Shown: in pieces, positions 15,727-24,979 of the stretch
Layout: the number at the start of each line of letters is the position of its first letter
Position numbering within the stretch: the first letter of the stretch is position 1
NCBI GenBank assembly: GCA_021298815.1
Contig: JAJTHE010000068.1
Span: 1 to 44,105 of the forward strand
DNA: 44,105 nt
Source: Betaproteobacteria bacterium
GTDB taxonomy: Bacteria; Pseudomonadota; Gammaproteobacteria; Burkholderiales; CAIKXV01
Direction: 5' to 3'
Made by a program: the position numbers and the translations under genes
Notes under the pieces: generated by a model
Database searches by the model: none
Seen by the model: only the letters and a program-made list of their open reading frames with translations
What the model was told of the DNA's origin: nothing

Positions 15727-16731
15727 TCAGCCGGCCCGATCCGTTCCCGGTTCGGCCCCTGCAGTCCATCCCCCGGCACGCGGACGTCGCGGCCACGGCG
15801 GGATCTCGAGCTGGGGCAGTTCCTGCAGGCTGAACGCGACTGCGAGCAGGCCGATCGGCACGTAGTGCAGTGCCATCCAGAGCCCGGCGTTGGACGGATC
15901 GGTCAGGCTCGGCAGGAGCAGGGCGCCCACCACCATCAGCACCATGGTGAGCGACGGAATGCCGCGCCGCGCGACGACGCTCCAGCGCGCAAGTCGATGC
16001 CGGTCGTGGAACCGTTCCGGCGACTCGGCCATCACGCGCGCGAGATGCGCGGCGACCTGTTCCAGGGCTGCTTCGGCCGTGCGGCTGCGTCGCAGCACCG
16101 GGCCGCGCAGGCGCAGCTTGCTGCTCCAGCCTTCCTTGTTGGGGATCAGGCGCGCCCAGTCCCAGCCGAGCACCGCGAGCAGGTCCTCGGGCAGGTCCGG
16201 CCTCGGCCCGGTCGCCGGCGTCAGCGCGATATCCGCGGCGACGCTGCGCAGGTGGGGCAGCCTGATGAACAGCGCGAGTTCGAGTCCCTCGACCTGCACC
16301 TGCGCGCGGCTCAGGACCAGCGGCGAAACGCCTCCTGGCGGTGCAGGGCGGGCGCCGCGGGGCAGGTCGGCGTCGTAGCTGCGGGCGATGATGTAGCCCG
16401 CGCCCACGCTGAAGTGCGTTGCAGCGGGCACCGCGTCGATATGCGCCAGGAGGTCGCCCGCATCGGTGCCGCTCGCCTGCAGGGTGGCGCACGCGCCGCC
16501 GGGCCCGACGAGCGTGCGCTGCAGGACGAAGAAGCCCTGGCGACTGCAGTCCAGCGCCAGCGTCTCGTGCCATGCAGGTCCACCCCGGGGATCCACCTGC
16601 ACGTCGCGCGGCTTGAAGACGATGCGGCGCGCGGCACGATCGCTGGCGGCGAGGTCGACCGCGCGTCCCGCGCGCGCGAACGGCTCGACCAGGCGGACGA
16701 TGTCGTGGTGGGTGAGTGCCGGCGTCGTCAT
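15727..16731 (-). CDS. Unknown membrane-anchored protein of the MoxR/VWA operon
   Basis: This 334-residue protein is the third gene of a MoxR-VWA operon. The N-terminal ~240 residues are mixed alpha/beta with no recognised motif (RIVFKPRDVQVDPRG, ALDCSRQGFFVLQRTLVGPG, and PLVLSRAQVQVEGLELALFI are distinctive stretches). Two hydrophobic segments lie near residues 255-310 (IPSLTMVLMVVGALLLPSL and LWMALHYVPIGLLAVAFSL), followed by a Pro/Arg-rich tail. It starts at 16731, 28 bases after the VWA gene, with a weak ribosome site. As the only membrane protein in the operon it may be the anchor or the client of the ATPase. The family was not recognised. Confidence 0.75.
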   Translation of the reverse strand: MTTPALTHHDIVRLVEPFARAGRAVDLAASDRAARRIVFKPRDVQVDPRGGPAWHETLALDCSRQGFFVLQRTLVGPGGACATLQASGTDAGDLLAHIDAVPAATHFSVGAGYIIARSYDADLPRGARPAPPGGVSPLVLSRAQVQVEGLELALFIRLPHLRSVAADIALTPATGPRPDLPEDLLAVLGWDWARLIPNKEGWSSKLRLRGPVLRRSRTAEAALEQVAAHLARVMAESPERFHDRHRLARWSVVARRGIPSLTMVLMVVGALLLPSLTDPSNAGLWMALHYVPIGLLAVAFSLQELPQLEIPPWPRRPRAGGWTAGAEPGTDRAG

Positions 16732-16759
16732 CGGTGCAGGAACTCGCGGACGGCGCGGG

Positions 16760-18172
16760 TCAGTCGAGCCGCAGCAGGCGGCCGAAGGGCGGCACGACAT
16801 CGCCCTGGGCCTCCGGAACGGCCCAGATCACCGGACACTTCGGACGAAAGCGTACCGGCCCCTCGAGGTCGGTCAGCACGACGATGACGTCCGGGCGGTG
16901 GCGCTGTGCCTCTTCCAGCAGCGGCGTGAAATCGGTTCCACCGCCCCCGTGGAACGCGATGTCGCGCAGGCCGGCCAAGCCGGGCCCGAACGTCTCGACC
17001 CGCCGCACGCGATCGTCGCCGACGACCAGCACCAGCCCGGCTTCCAGCCTGCGCGAGAGGGCTTCGATCTCGCCCGCGAAGCGGGTACACAGGGCGTCCG
17101 CGATCGACCCCGACACGTCGACCACTACAACCAGTCGCGGCACGTGGGTCGATGCGGTGGAACCCGGCTCCCAGGGCATGCGGCGACCGGCGCCGCTGCG
17201 TCCCTGGTTGGCCAGGTACGAGCGCGACGGCCGCGACCACGACAGGCCCGGCCGCTGCGCCAGGCCGTGGGCGAGTTGCACCCGCAGTACCTGTTCCCAC
17301 GGCGTGTGCAGCCGCGGCAGGTCGGCCAGCAGGGTGCGCAGGATCGAACAGGCACCGTCGCCGGCGTGGGCACGCTGCAGGCGCTCGCTCCATTCGCGCG
17401 CGGCTTCGGCTTCCTGCTCGGGCGTCTCGCACGAGCCAGCACCGGGCCGCAGGTCGGCCGCATCGGCGCGGGCCATCGCACGCGCGGCTGCTGCACGCGG
17501 GCCATCATCCCGGCCCCGCCCCGGCGCGGGGTTGTCCTCGCCCTGGTCGTCCTCGCCGCCGCCGGTGCCCTGGCGCCGTGCCTGGCTGCCGGTGCGGCTG
17601 CCCTGCTGGCGCGGTCCGGGTTGCGGCGCCTGCCGGCTGCCGCTGGCCGGACGCGTGGCACGGTCGTCCACCGCGCGGTACAGCCGCTCGACATCCCAGG
17701 CCAGCAGCGCTGCTTCCGGATCCGGCCTCGCGCCGAGGACGGCCGCGAGCAGGCCTTCGAGCCGGACCGCATCGGGCGCGAGCCGCAACCAGCCCAGGTG
17801 CGACAGCGCGCTGTTGACGATGGCATCGGCGCAGACGTTGAACAGCTGCAGGTCGGCGTCGCCGGTGCGCTGCTGCATCGCCTGGTAGCGCTGCGCGTGG
17901 CGCAGGGCGATGTGCAGCACGGCATGCGCGACGCAGCCGGCCTGCTGCGGCAGCGCCAGTTGCTCGAAGCCTTCGGCATAGAAGATCGTCCGGCCATCTG
18001 TAACCGCGGGCGGCCCGCCCGGAGCCTCGGCCTGTCCTTCGGCGGGCCTGTCGCGATGATGGACCCACAACGCGAGGCCGCCGCTGGACGGTGCATGCTC
18101 GACCATCCGTTGCACCGCGCGCGTCCCGCGATGCGTGAACAGCATCAACGGTTCGTCGGCCACCTCAGGCAT
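16760..18172 (-). CDS. VWA-domain / DUF2201-like metallopeptidase-fold protein
   Basis: This 470-residue protein has an N-terminal domain like the putative metallopeptidase region found before VWA domains. It includes HAVLH (residues 83-87) and a further His at 92, where family members usually have HExxH, so the catalytic Glu is replaced by Ala. A long low-complexity linker follows (Gln/Gly/Arg-rich, about residues 185-260). The C-terminal VWA domain starts near 346 with a MIDAS motif DVSGS (352-356), a GGGGTDF segment with the MIDAS Thr (~413) and a TDLEG loop. The ATG at 18172 overlaps the end of the MoxR gene by eight bases, so the pair is translationally coupled. Such VWA proteins act with MoxR ATPases in metal insertion or complex maturation. 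Confidence 0.85.
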   Translation of the reverse strand: MPEVADEPLMLFTHRGTRAVQRMVEHAPSSGGLALWVHHRDRPAEGQAEAPGGPPAVTDGRTIFYAEGFEQLALPQQAGCVAHAVLHIALRHAQRYQAMQQRTGDADLQLFNVCADAIVNSALSHLGWLRLAPDAVRLEGLLAAVLGARPDPEAALLAWDVERLYRAVDDRATRPASGSRQAPQPGPRQQGSRTGSQARRQGTGGGEDDQGEDNPAPGRGRDDGPRAAAARAMARADAADLRPGAGSCETPEQEAEAAREWSERLQRAHAGDGACSILRTLLADLPRLHTPWEQVLRVQLAHGLAQRPGLSWSRPSRSYLANQGRSGAGRRMPWEPGSTASTHVPRLVVVVDVSGSIADALCTRFAGEIEALSRRLEAGLVLVVGDDRVRRVETFGPGLAGLRDIAFHGGGGTDFTPLLEEAQRHRPDVIVVLTDLEGPVRFRPKCPVIWAVPEAQGDVVPPFGRLLRLD

Positions 18173-19274
18173 TGTGCCCGTCCGCGCGCCGGCCTTCGAC
18201 GTAGCGCTGGTACACCGGGTTGTCGAACAGCGCGGCCTCGAGGCCATGCTCGAGCGCGCGCTGCATCAGCAGCTCCATCGCGAGCGTCTGCGCCTCGCGG
18301 ATCGGCAGGGGCGCGTCCGCACGCATGTCGGGCCATTGCTCGACGATCTCCAGGGCACGGAGCAGCGTCGGTGCCTCGGCGATGGCGGCGATCAGGCCGT
18401 AGAGCATCCCGTACAGGCCATCGAGCGTTCGCGGCAGCAAGGCGGCAGTCTCGACGCCGGGACGTGCCGCGAGCAGGCGCAGCACGTCCACGCCGGCCTC
18501 GATCTCGCGCAGGACACCGAAGAACTCCGCGGCGTTGGCCGCGCCGATGCGCCCCTGGACGAACAGCCGCTTCGCCCGCTCGGAAAGGCCCGAGCGCAGC
18601 ACGTTGGAGATGTCTTCCCAGCCGCGCGGGCTGGCGCCGACCAGATGGTCGTTGGCCAGCTGGCTCGCGGTGTCGTCGAGCCGGTCCGGCCGCACCTTCA
18701 GGTAGGCCATCACCGCCGGCGCGTAGCCCTGCGCGAGGGCATGCGCCAGGAAGGCCTCGATCGAGGTCTGCACGTTGAAATGGAACATGCGGTCGGCCAG
18801 CGCGGTGCCCATGTCGTGCGAGACCGCGCCGTGGAAGCTGGCGTTGCCGGCGGCGACCACCAGCCAGCCATCCGGCAGCCGGTAGTGGCCCACCCGGCGG
18901 TCCAGGATCAGCGAATACGCGGAGATCTGCAGGCGCTGGTCGGCGGCGGTGAGTTCGTCGAGGAACAGGATGCCTTCGGGATCGGTCTGCGCGGGCAGGA
19001 ACTCCGGTGGAAACCAGACGGTCTTGCCCTGCACCTCGTCTGCATAGATCGCGCCGCGGATGTCCACCGGCTCTATGGTCGTCAGGCGCAGGTCGACCAG
19101 CGGTACGCCGAAGTGGCGGGCAACCTGCTGCACGATCGACGACTTCCCCACGCCACGCGTGCCCCAGAGCATGGTCGCGCGTCGGCGCAGGACGGGGTCG
19201 CCGTACTGTTCGATCAGGGCGGCCCTGGCCGCGGCGATCGAAACCGGCGGGATATTCATGGGATCGGCTTGCAT
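18165..19274 (-). CDS. MoxR-type AAA+ ATPase
   Basis: This 369-residue AAA+ ATPase of the MoxR class has Walker A GTRGVGKSS (38-46), Walker B ILFLDEL (102-108), a sensor-1-like AAGNASFHGA stretch, and an arginine-finger-type ADRMFHF segment. MoxR proteins act as chaperones that remodel or insert cofactors into partner proteins together with a VWA protein. Here the VWA gene follows directly with an eight-base overlap, and a membrane protein gene comes third. Start is uncertain: the ATG at 19259 (MNIPPVSIAA) is an alternative, and neither has a strong ribosome site. The operon is divergent from a Bug gene. Confidence 0.88.
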   Translation of the reverse strand: MQADPMNIPPVSIAAARAALIEQYGDPVLRRRATMLWGTRGVGKSSIVQQVARHFGVPLVDLRLTTIEPVDIRGAIYADEVQGKTVWFPPEFLPAQTDPEGILFLDELTAADQRLQISAYSLILDRRVGHYRLPDGWLVVAAGNASFHGAVSHDMGTALADRMFHFNVQTSIEAFLAHALAQGYAPAVMAYLKVRPDRLDDTASQLANDHLVGASPRGWEDISNVLRSGLSERAKRLFVQGRIGAANAAEFFGVLREIEAGVDVLRLLAARPGVETAALLPRTLDGLYGMLYGLIAAIAEAPTLLRALEIVEQWPDMRADAPLPIREAQTLAMELLMQRALEHGLEAALFDNPVYQRYVEGRRADGHNA

Positions 19275-19480
19275 CGCACGATTCTGCCCGATGGCGCAGG
19301 CCGGTGTCGTGCCCGATGCCGCTGACGGACTGCTGGCCTGCAGCCTGGGTCAGGCTGCAGCTTTCCCGAGCGGGCGTTGGCCTGCCTTTCCCGTTCAGGC
19401 GACACGTTGCGTCCGTTCATCACCCGGGGCACTATCGCGGAATGACTTCACGCAAGCATGCGGCAACCTGGGAGAGCAAC

Positions 19481-20467
19481 ATGTGGATGCGACTGTTGGG
19501 CACTGCCGTCATGGCCTCTGTCGCAGGGCCCGGCTTCGCGGTCGCCGCTGCGTCGGGCTCGGGGCAGGAGTATCCGGGCAGGGTCATCCGCCTGATCGTC
19601 GGCTTCACGGCGGGCGGCAACGATGACTATGTCGGACGCATCGTCGCTGCGCGCCTGAACGAGCGCTTCGGCCAGCCGGTGATCGTCGACAACCGGCCGG
19701 GTGCCGGCGGCAACACCGGCGCGGAGATCCTGGCGCGCGCGGCACCGGACGGCCACACCCTGTCGTCGGTCGGGAGCATCACGCTCGCGTCCGGTCCGAG
19801 CCTCTATCCCAAGCTCGGCTACGAGCCGATGAAGGACTTCGCGTTCATCGCCCGCGTGGCGATCGGATCGAACGTCGTGTTCGCGCATCCATCGGTTCCC
19901 GCGCAGTCGTTGCAGGAACTCGTGAAGCTTGCCCGCGCGCAGCCGAAGGACATCCGCTACGGCACGCCAGGCGTGGCCAGCCTCGGCCATCTCACGATGG
20001 AGTTCCTGCAGAGCCTCGGGAAGTTCGAACTCGCGCATGTCCCCTACAAGGGGCCGGCGCCCGCGGTGACGGCCGTCCTCGGTGGGGAAGTACAGGTCGG
20101 CGTCGGCGCGAGCTCGGCGGTGATCCCGCTGGCGCAGTCGAAGCGGATCAACGCACTGGTGGTCACCGGCGCTAAGCGCCTGGGTCCGTTGCCCACGGTA
20201 CCCACGATCGGCGAGTCCGGCTTTCCCGGCGTCGAGGTCACGAACAACCACGGCATCCTCGCGCCCGCAGGCACGCCGCAACGGATCGTCAGGCTGCTCA
20301 GCGAGGAGATCAACGCGCTGCTGCGCACGGAGGAAGCCCGGTCGGGCCTCGCATCGCGCGGCCTCGATGTCGCTGCAAGCACCCCCGAGCAGTTCCGCAG
20401 CATCGTCGCGGCGGAGCTGGTGCGCTGGACCCGCGTGATCAAGGAAGCGCGGATCACGGCCAACTGA
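19481..20467 (+). CDS. Bug/TctC-family periplasmic solute-binding receptor
   Basis: This 328-residue Bug receptor is preceded by GGGAG. It opens with a signal peptide (MWMRLLGTAVMASVAGPGFA, cleavage after VAAA or near ASG) followed by YPGRVIRLIVGFTAGGNDDY, QPVIVDNRPGAGGNTGAEIL, AAPDGHTLSS and AHVPYKGPAPAVTAV. A longer frame extends upstream, but the ribosome site and signal peptide fix this start. It is divergent from the MoxR operon and convergent with the amidase gene. The Asp-Asp after the AGG motif is unusual, since most copies here have a single Asp two residues on. No membrane transport partner is adjacent. Confidence 0.9.
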   Translation: MWMRLLGTAVMASVAGPGFAVAAASGSGQEYPGRVIRLIVGFTAGGNDDYVGRIVAARLNERFGQPVIVDNRPGAGGNTGAEILARAAPDGHTLSSVGSITLASGPSLYPKLGYEPMKDFAFIARVAIGSNVVFAHPSVPAQSLQELVKLARAQPKDIRYGTPGVASLGHLTMEFLQSLGKFELAHVPYKGPAPAVTAVLGGEVQVGVGASSAVIPLAQSKRINALVVTGAKRLGPLPTVPTIGESGFPGVEVTNNHGILAPAGTPQRIVRLLSEEINALLRTEEARSGLASRGLDVAASTPEQFRSIVAAELVRWTRVIKEARITAN

Positions 20468-20522
20468 TCGGACGGCGCATCCCCTCCAGTGGCGGACACG
20501 TGCCGCGGCGGGGCGATCTGGC

Positions 20523-22163
20523 TCAGTGGCCCGGAAACCTGAACACGAGCGACGGCTGCTCGCTCCGGCTGCGCATCCTGCGCAGGCGGCCTGCGACGGC
20601 GAGCACGGAAGGCGCCGTCTCGAGGAGGATCGCAGTCTGGCGATCGTCGAGGGCAAGGCCTGCCCGGCGGGCGCTCTCCAGCACGAAGTCCAGGGTCGCG
20701 GCATCGAGGCTGGTGGCGGCCGGTTCGCTGTATCTCGGTGCGAGCACCGGCTGGGGCGTGCCAGGCACCAGGCGCGGATGCCGCAGGTGCCAGTCCGTCG
20801 CCTGCTGGTAGGCATGGCCGACGCGCAGCACGGTGGCCTCGTCGAACGGCCGGCCGAGGATCTGCATGCCCATCGGCAGTCCGTCGCTGAAGCCGACCGG
20901 CAGCACGAGCGCCGGGACACCGGTCACGTTGGCAGGCGTAAAGACCTGCGGCTTCTCGAAGAAGTTGGCGATCCGGTGCTCGTCCAGACGCGGCGCGGGA
21001 CTGGCGCCCGCGGTGATCAGCACGTCGTACCGCTCGTGGAGCGGCTGCATTGCGGCCACGATGCGGCGTTGCTCGCGGCTCGCGTGCAGGTAGTCCGACG
21101 CGTGGTAGAGGCAGGAAGGCAGGACGCGTCCGAGGAAGTCGCGTCCGAAATCGCCCGGCCGCGACCGGAGGTCGTCGTGGTGGATGGAGAACAGTTCGCT
21201 GCCCGCGATGACAAGCTTGGTGTCGAGCACCCCGCGCAGCGGCCACGCGCGGCAGTCTTCCACCGAGGCGCCCCGCTCCCTGAACACGCGGATCGCGTCT
21301 TCCATCGCCCGCGCCAGGTCGGGATGCGCCGGCGCATCCTCTTCCCAGTAGTGACGCAGCACGCCGATCCGCAACCCCCTGACGCCATCGTCGAGCGTCG
21401 CGCGGTAGTCCGGCACGTCGCTCGGGATGCTGCCTGCGTCCAGCGGGTCGAAGCCGGCCATGGCCTGCAGCAGGATCGCGCAGTCTTCCACGGTGCGCGC
21501 CATCGGTCCGCAGTGATCTAGGGTGAACGAGTTCGGGATCACGCCCGTGCGGCTGACCAGGCCGGTGGTGGGCATCAGGCCGGCGAGTCCGCACAGCGAT
21601 GCAGGCCCACGGATAGATCCGCCGGTATCGGATCCGAGCGAGGCGGGGACCAGGCCACCAGCAAGGGCCGCCGCCGAGCCGCTGCTCGAGCCCCCCGTGA
21701 AGTGCTCGAGGTGCCAGGGGTTGCGTGACGGCGGCCAGGGCAGGTCGAAGGACGGCCCGCCGAGCGCGAACTCGTGCGTCTGCAGCTTGCCCAGCAGCAC
21801 CGCCCCGGCGTCGTGCAGCCTGCGCACGGTCGCCGCATCACGGGTCGGCACGTTGTCCAGGCAGATCCTGGAACCCGCCGACGTCTGGATGCCTTCGGTG
21901 GCGTAGATGTCCTTCAGGGCATAGGGTATCCCGTGCAGCGGACCGCGGTGGCGGCCGGACGCGATCTGCGCTTCCGCGTCGTGCGCCTGCGCGCGCGCCA
22001 GCGCCGAGGTGACGGTGATGAAGGCATTCAACTGCGGATCCAGGGCATTGATCCGTTGCAGCAGCGCCTCGGTCAGTTCCACGGGTGACAACCGTCGCGC
22101 GGCGATGAGGCGGGCGGCCTCCGCGACAGGCATGAAGCACAGGTCTGAAGACGAATCTGGCAT
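20523..22163 (-). CDS. Amidase signature-family amidohydrolase
   Basis: This 546-residue amidase hydrolyses amide bonds to the carboxylate and ammonia through a Ser-cisSer-Lys triad. Seen here are Lys84 in GIPYALKDIYATEG, the serine-rich GGSSSGSAAA (from residue 157), and the nucleophile Ser183 in LGSDTGGSIRGPASLCG. The C-terminal half carries the usual GVPALVLPVGFSDGLPMGMQ segment. The ATG at 22163 has GGGAG and lies 14 bases after the Bug gene at 22178, so the receptor and the enzyme form one operon. The substrate is probably an amide or its acid recognised by that receptor. The C-terminal extension beyond the family core (about 60 residues) is unassigned. Confidence 0.92.
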   Translation of the reverse strand: MPDSSSDLCFMPVAEAARLIAARRLSPVELTEALLQRINALDPQLNAFITVTSALARAQAHDAEAQIASGRHRGPLHGIPYALKDIYATEGIQTSAGSRICLDNVPTRDAATVRRLHDAGAVLLGKLQTHEFALGGPSFDLPWPPSRNPWHLEHFTGGSSSGSAAALAGGLVPASLGSDTGGSIRGPASLCGLAGLMPTTGLVSRTGVIPNSFTLDHCGPMARTVEDCAILLQAMAGFDPLDAGSIPSDVPDYRATLDDGVRGLRIGVLRHYWEEDAPAHPDLARAMEDAIRVFRERGASVEDCRAWPLRGVLDTKLVIAGSELFSIHHDDLRSRPGDFGRDFLGRVLPSCLYHASDYLHASREQRRIVAAMQPLHERYDVLITAGASPAPRLDEHRIANFFEKPQVFTPANVTGVPALVLPVGFSDGLPMGMQILGRPFDEATVLRVGHAYQQATDWHLRHPRLVPGTPQPVLAPRYSEPAATSLDAATLDFVLESARRAGLALDDRQTAILLETAPSVLAVAGRLRRMRSRSEQPSLVFRFPGH

Positions 22164-22177
22164 GGGGGGACTCCCGC

Positions 22178-23164
22178 TCACTCCGGCTTGAGGCCGATCG
22201 CCTTCACGATCTTCGCGAATTTCTCGACCGACGCCCTTATGTACTGGCCGAACGGTTCCGGGCCGAGGTAGGTCGGCTCGACCCCTTGCTGAAGGAAGCG
22301 TTCGCGCACGTCGGACAGTCCCGTCGCGGCCTTCAGTTCGCCAGCGAGCCGCTGCACGATCGGCGCCAGCGTGCCCGCCGGCGCGACGACGCCATACCAC
22401 TGCTCCGACTCGAAGCCCTTGACCCCGGACTCCGCCACGGTGGGCACGTTCGGCAAGCCCGAGTAGCGTTTCGCCGACCCCACTGCCAGCAGCCGGATGC
22501 GACCGGCTTCGACATACGGCATCGCGGTGCCGATGGTGGAAAACGAAAAATGGATCTGCCCGGACAGCAGGTCGTTGATGCCCAGCGCGCCGCCCTTGTA
22601 CGGGACATGCGTGGTGCGCACGCCCGCCATCTGGTCGAACAGCGCGCCGCCGAGATGCGTGCCGGTACCGGTGCCCGACGAGAAGTAGTTGAGTTCGCCC
22701 GGCCGTGCGCGGGCGAGGGCGATGAAGTCCTTCACCGACTTCACCGGCAGCGAGGCATGCACGATCAGCGCGAGCGGGGCGGAGCCGACCAGCGCCACCG
22801 GGGCGTAGTCGCGCACGAAGTCGTACGGAGGCTTTGCGAGCAGGGTCATGCTGATCGCCTGCGAGGTGACCGACGACATCAGCAGCGTGTAGCCGTCCGC
22901 AGGTGCCCGCGCGACGAACTCCGCGCCGATGTTGCCGGCGGCGCCGAGCCGGTTGTCGATCAGCACCTGCCGGCCCAGCGACTCGGAAAGCTTCTGTCCG
23001 AGCACGCGGCCGACCACGTCGAGTGCGCCGCCCGCCGCGAACGGCACGACCAGGCGGATCGGCTTCTCGGGCCAGTTGACGCTGCTGGCCGAAGGCTGGG
23101 CCAGCGCCATGCCCGCCTGCGCGGCAAGGAAGCAAAGGGCCATCGCGTCGCATCGAGCTCCCAC
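22178..23164 (-). CDS. Bug/TctC-family periplasmic solute-binding receptor
   Basis: This 328-residue Bug receptor was given a GTG start (23164) because GGAGG lies five bases upstream and it supplies the basic residue that the short signal peptide (MGARCDAMALCFLAAQAGMA) needs; a later ATG would leave a signal peptide without a positive N-terminus. Landmarks are EKPIRLVVPFAAGGALDVVG, QVLIDNRLGAAGNIGAEFV, APADGYTLLMSSV and HVPYKGGALGINDLLSGQ. It is directly upstream of the amidase gene, separated by 14 bases, and divergent from the isomerase gene at 23231. Confidence 0.92.
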   Translation of the reverse strand: MGARCDAMALCFLAAQAGMALAQPSASSVNWPEKPIRLVVPFAAGGALDVVGRVLGQKLSESLGRQVLIDNRLGAAGNIGAEFVARAPADGYTLLMSSVTSQAISMTLLAKPPYDFVRDYAPVALVGSAPLALIVHASLPVKSVKDFIALARARPGELNYFSSGTGTGTHLGGALFDQMAGVRTTHVPYKGGALGINDLLSGQIHFSFSTIGTAMPYVEAGRIRLLAVGSAKRYSGLPNVPTVAESGVKGFESEQWYGVVAPAGTLAPIVQRLAGELKAATGLSDVRERFLQQGVEPTYLGPEPFGQYIRASVEKFAKIVKAIGLKPE

Positions 23165-23230
23165 CCCGCACCTCCGCCGCCTGTACTAGACTCGATCAGT
23201 ATAGCAACCCGAGGCGCGCCGCCGGCGCGA

Positions 23231-23842
23231 ATGCCCATGGCGAAGAGAGTCCTGTACTACTACCACTCGCTGTCCTCGCCGTGGGCCTATCTCGGCGGGC
23301 CGAAGCTGCATGCACTCGTCGCGAAGCACGATCTGCACGTCGAACTGCGGCCGACGACGATCCTGCCGGAGAACGGCGGCGTCCCGCTCCGCTCCCGCCC
23401 CGATGCGCGGCAGCGCTACCACGAGGTCGAACTCGATCGCTGGCGCAGGCGCCTGGGAATGCCCCTGGTGCTGCGGCCGAAGTACTACCCGACCGATTCC
23501 ACGCTGCCGGCGCGCATGGTCGTCGCCGCTACCCGCCTCGGATGGGACGCGCTGCCCCTGTCGCATGCGCTGCTGCATGCGCTCTGGTCGGAGGAGCGCG
23601 ACGTGAAGGATCCCGCGGTGCGGATGGCGGTGGCGAATTCGGTGGGGCTCGACGGCGAACGCCTGCTGGCGATGCAGGAGACGCCCGACAACTACGCGGC
23701 CTGGGAGGCGAGCCATCGCGAGGCGATCGATCGCGGCTGCTTCGGCACGCCGACCTACGTCTACCGCGACGTGCTGTACTGGGGGCAGGACCGGCTGGAT
23801 TTCCTCGACGAGGCGTTGACAGCCGAAGGTCCAGCCGCCTGA
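23231..23842 (+). CDS. DsbA-like 2-hydroxychromene-2-carboxylate isomerase family protein
   Basis: This 203-residue member of the DsbA/thioredoxin-fold isomerase family includes glutathione-dependent 2-hydroxychromene-2-carboxylate isomerases used in aromatic degradation. The N-terminal active region RVLYYYHSLSSPWAYLGGPK has the Ser in place of the Cys pair of DsbA. The C-terminal GCFGTPTYVYRDVLYWGQDR is the other family signature. Start is either 23231 or 23237, and no strong ribosome site separates them. It is divergent from the Bug-amidase operon and convergent with the kelch gene. Its reaction here is inferred from the family. Confidence 0.85.
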   Translation: MPMAKRVLYYYHSLSSPWAYLGGPKLHALVAKHDLHVELRPTTILPENGGVPLRSRPDARQRYHEVELDRWRRRLGMPLVLRPKYYPTDSTLPARMVVAATRLGWDALPLSHALLHALWSEERDVKDPAVRMAVANSVGLDGERLLAMQETPDNYAAWEASHREAIDRGCFGTPTYVYRDVLYWGQDRLDFLDEALTAEGPAA

Positions 23843-23854
23843 CCCGTCGGCACC

Positions 23855-24949
23855 TCACTTCAGGATGAAGGCCTCGTGCACGGCGCTCTGCACGCCGCCA
23901 CCCATGACCGGGCCGCCACCGGCGACATGGATCGCGCCACCGACCACCGCCGCGCCGAGCCCGTGCCGCGGCGTGGGCATCGGCGCATAGGCCTCCCACC
24001 TGTCGGTCGCGGGGTCGTAGGCCTCGTTCTGGCCGAACACCCGGTCGGTGCCTTCGCCGCCCATCACGAAGATCTTGCCGTGGTACAGCACCGCGCCATG
24101 CCCGGAGCGCGCGGTCGGCAGCGGCCGGCGCATCTCCCAGCGATCCGCCTTCGGATCGTAGACATGGTGCAGGTTCGAGTTGGTGTGGAAGTTGTCGACG
24201 CGACCGCCGATGACATGGATCAGGTTGCCGACCGTGAGGGTGCCGGTGTGGTCGCGACCGGTCGGCATCGGGGCCCGCTTCTCCCAGCGATCGGTGCGCG
24301 GATCGTAGGCGTAGTGCCAGTCCACCGATTTCTTCGCAGGCGTGGTGTCGCCGATCGCACCGCCGACCGCGTGGATGCGGCCGCCCAGCGCGGTGACCGC
24401 GACAGCACCGCAGGGCTGGGGCAGGGAGGCGATCTTCGACCACGCGCCGCTCTTCAGGTCGAGCACGAAGCACAACGCATCCGGCCTCCGGTTCTGGTCG
24501 AGATGCCCGCCGATCGCGTAAAGCCGGTCGTCGAGGACGCCCACGCCCACATGGTTCGCGCCGCGCGGCAACGGCGAGGCGTCGGACCAGCGATCCGCCG
24601 CGGGATCGTAGACCTGGTGGTAGGGCCGGTCGACCCGCTGCTCGGCATAGCCGCCCAGGATATGCATCCGGTCGGCATGCTGGGTCGCCCAGGCCATCTC
24701 GCTGCGCGGCAGCGGCAGCGAGGCGCGGGTGATCCAGCGACCGGGATTGGCCGCCTTCGGCGCATTGCTCTCGATGCTGCGCTGCGCATGTGCGAGGGGC
24801 GGCAACCCCATGCGGCCCGGCTTCACCAGGCTTTCGTACTCGTCACCGTGGCCTGCGTGACCTGCGTGCCCCGCATGTCCCGACTGGGCGAAGGCGGTGC
24901 GTCCGAGGGCAGCGCCTGCGGCGGCGGCGAGAAGGGTGCGACGATGCAT
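23855..24949 (-). CDS. Exported kelch-repeat beta-propeller protein
   Basis: This 364-residue protein has an export signal (MHRRTLLAAAAGAALGRTAF) with paired arginines, possibly Tat-type. A His-rich linker follows (GHAGHAGHAGHG, from about residue 24), then a kelch propeller. Repeats are marked by VYDPAADRW, YDPRTDRW, VYDPKADRW and YDPATDRW, each followed by a Pro-rich turn and an IGG/VGG strand. The His-rich stretch may bind metal. AGGAG lies seven bases before the ATG. It is the last gene of the minus-strand operon containing Bug, a formamidase-like hydrolase and a TauD-type dioxygenase. Role in that pathway is unknown. Confidence 0.85.
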   Translation of the reverse strand: MHRRTLLAAAAGAALGRTAFAQSGHAGHAGHAGHGDEYESLVKPGRMGLPPLAHAQRSIESNAPKAANPGRWITRASLPLPRSEMAWATQHADRMHILGGYAEQRVDRPYHQVYDPAADRWSDASPLPRGANHVGVGVLDDRLYAIGGHLDQNRRPDALCFVLDLKSGAWSKIASLPQPCGAVAVTALGGRIHAVGGAIGDTTPAKKSVDWHYAYDPRTDRWEKRAPMPTGRDHTGTLTVGNLIHVIGGRVDNFHTNSNLHHVYDPKADRWEMRRPLPTARSGHGAVLYHGKIFVMGGEGTDRVFGQNEAYDPATDRWEAYAPMPTPRHGLGAAVVGGAIHVAGGGPVMGGGVQSAVHEAFILK

Positions 24950-24979
24950 CGATGACTCCTGGCAGGTTGTCGGCCGTGG

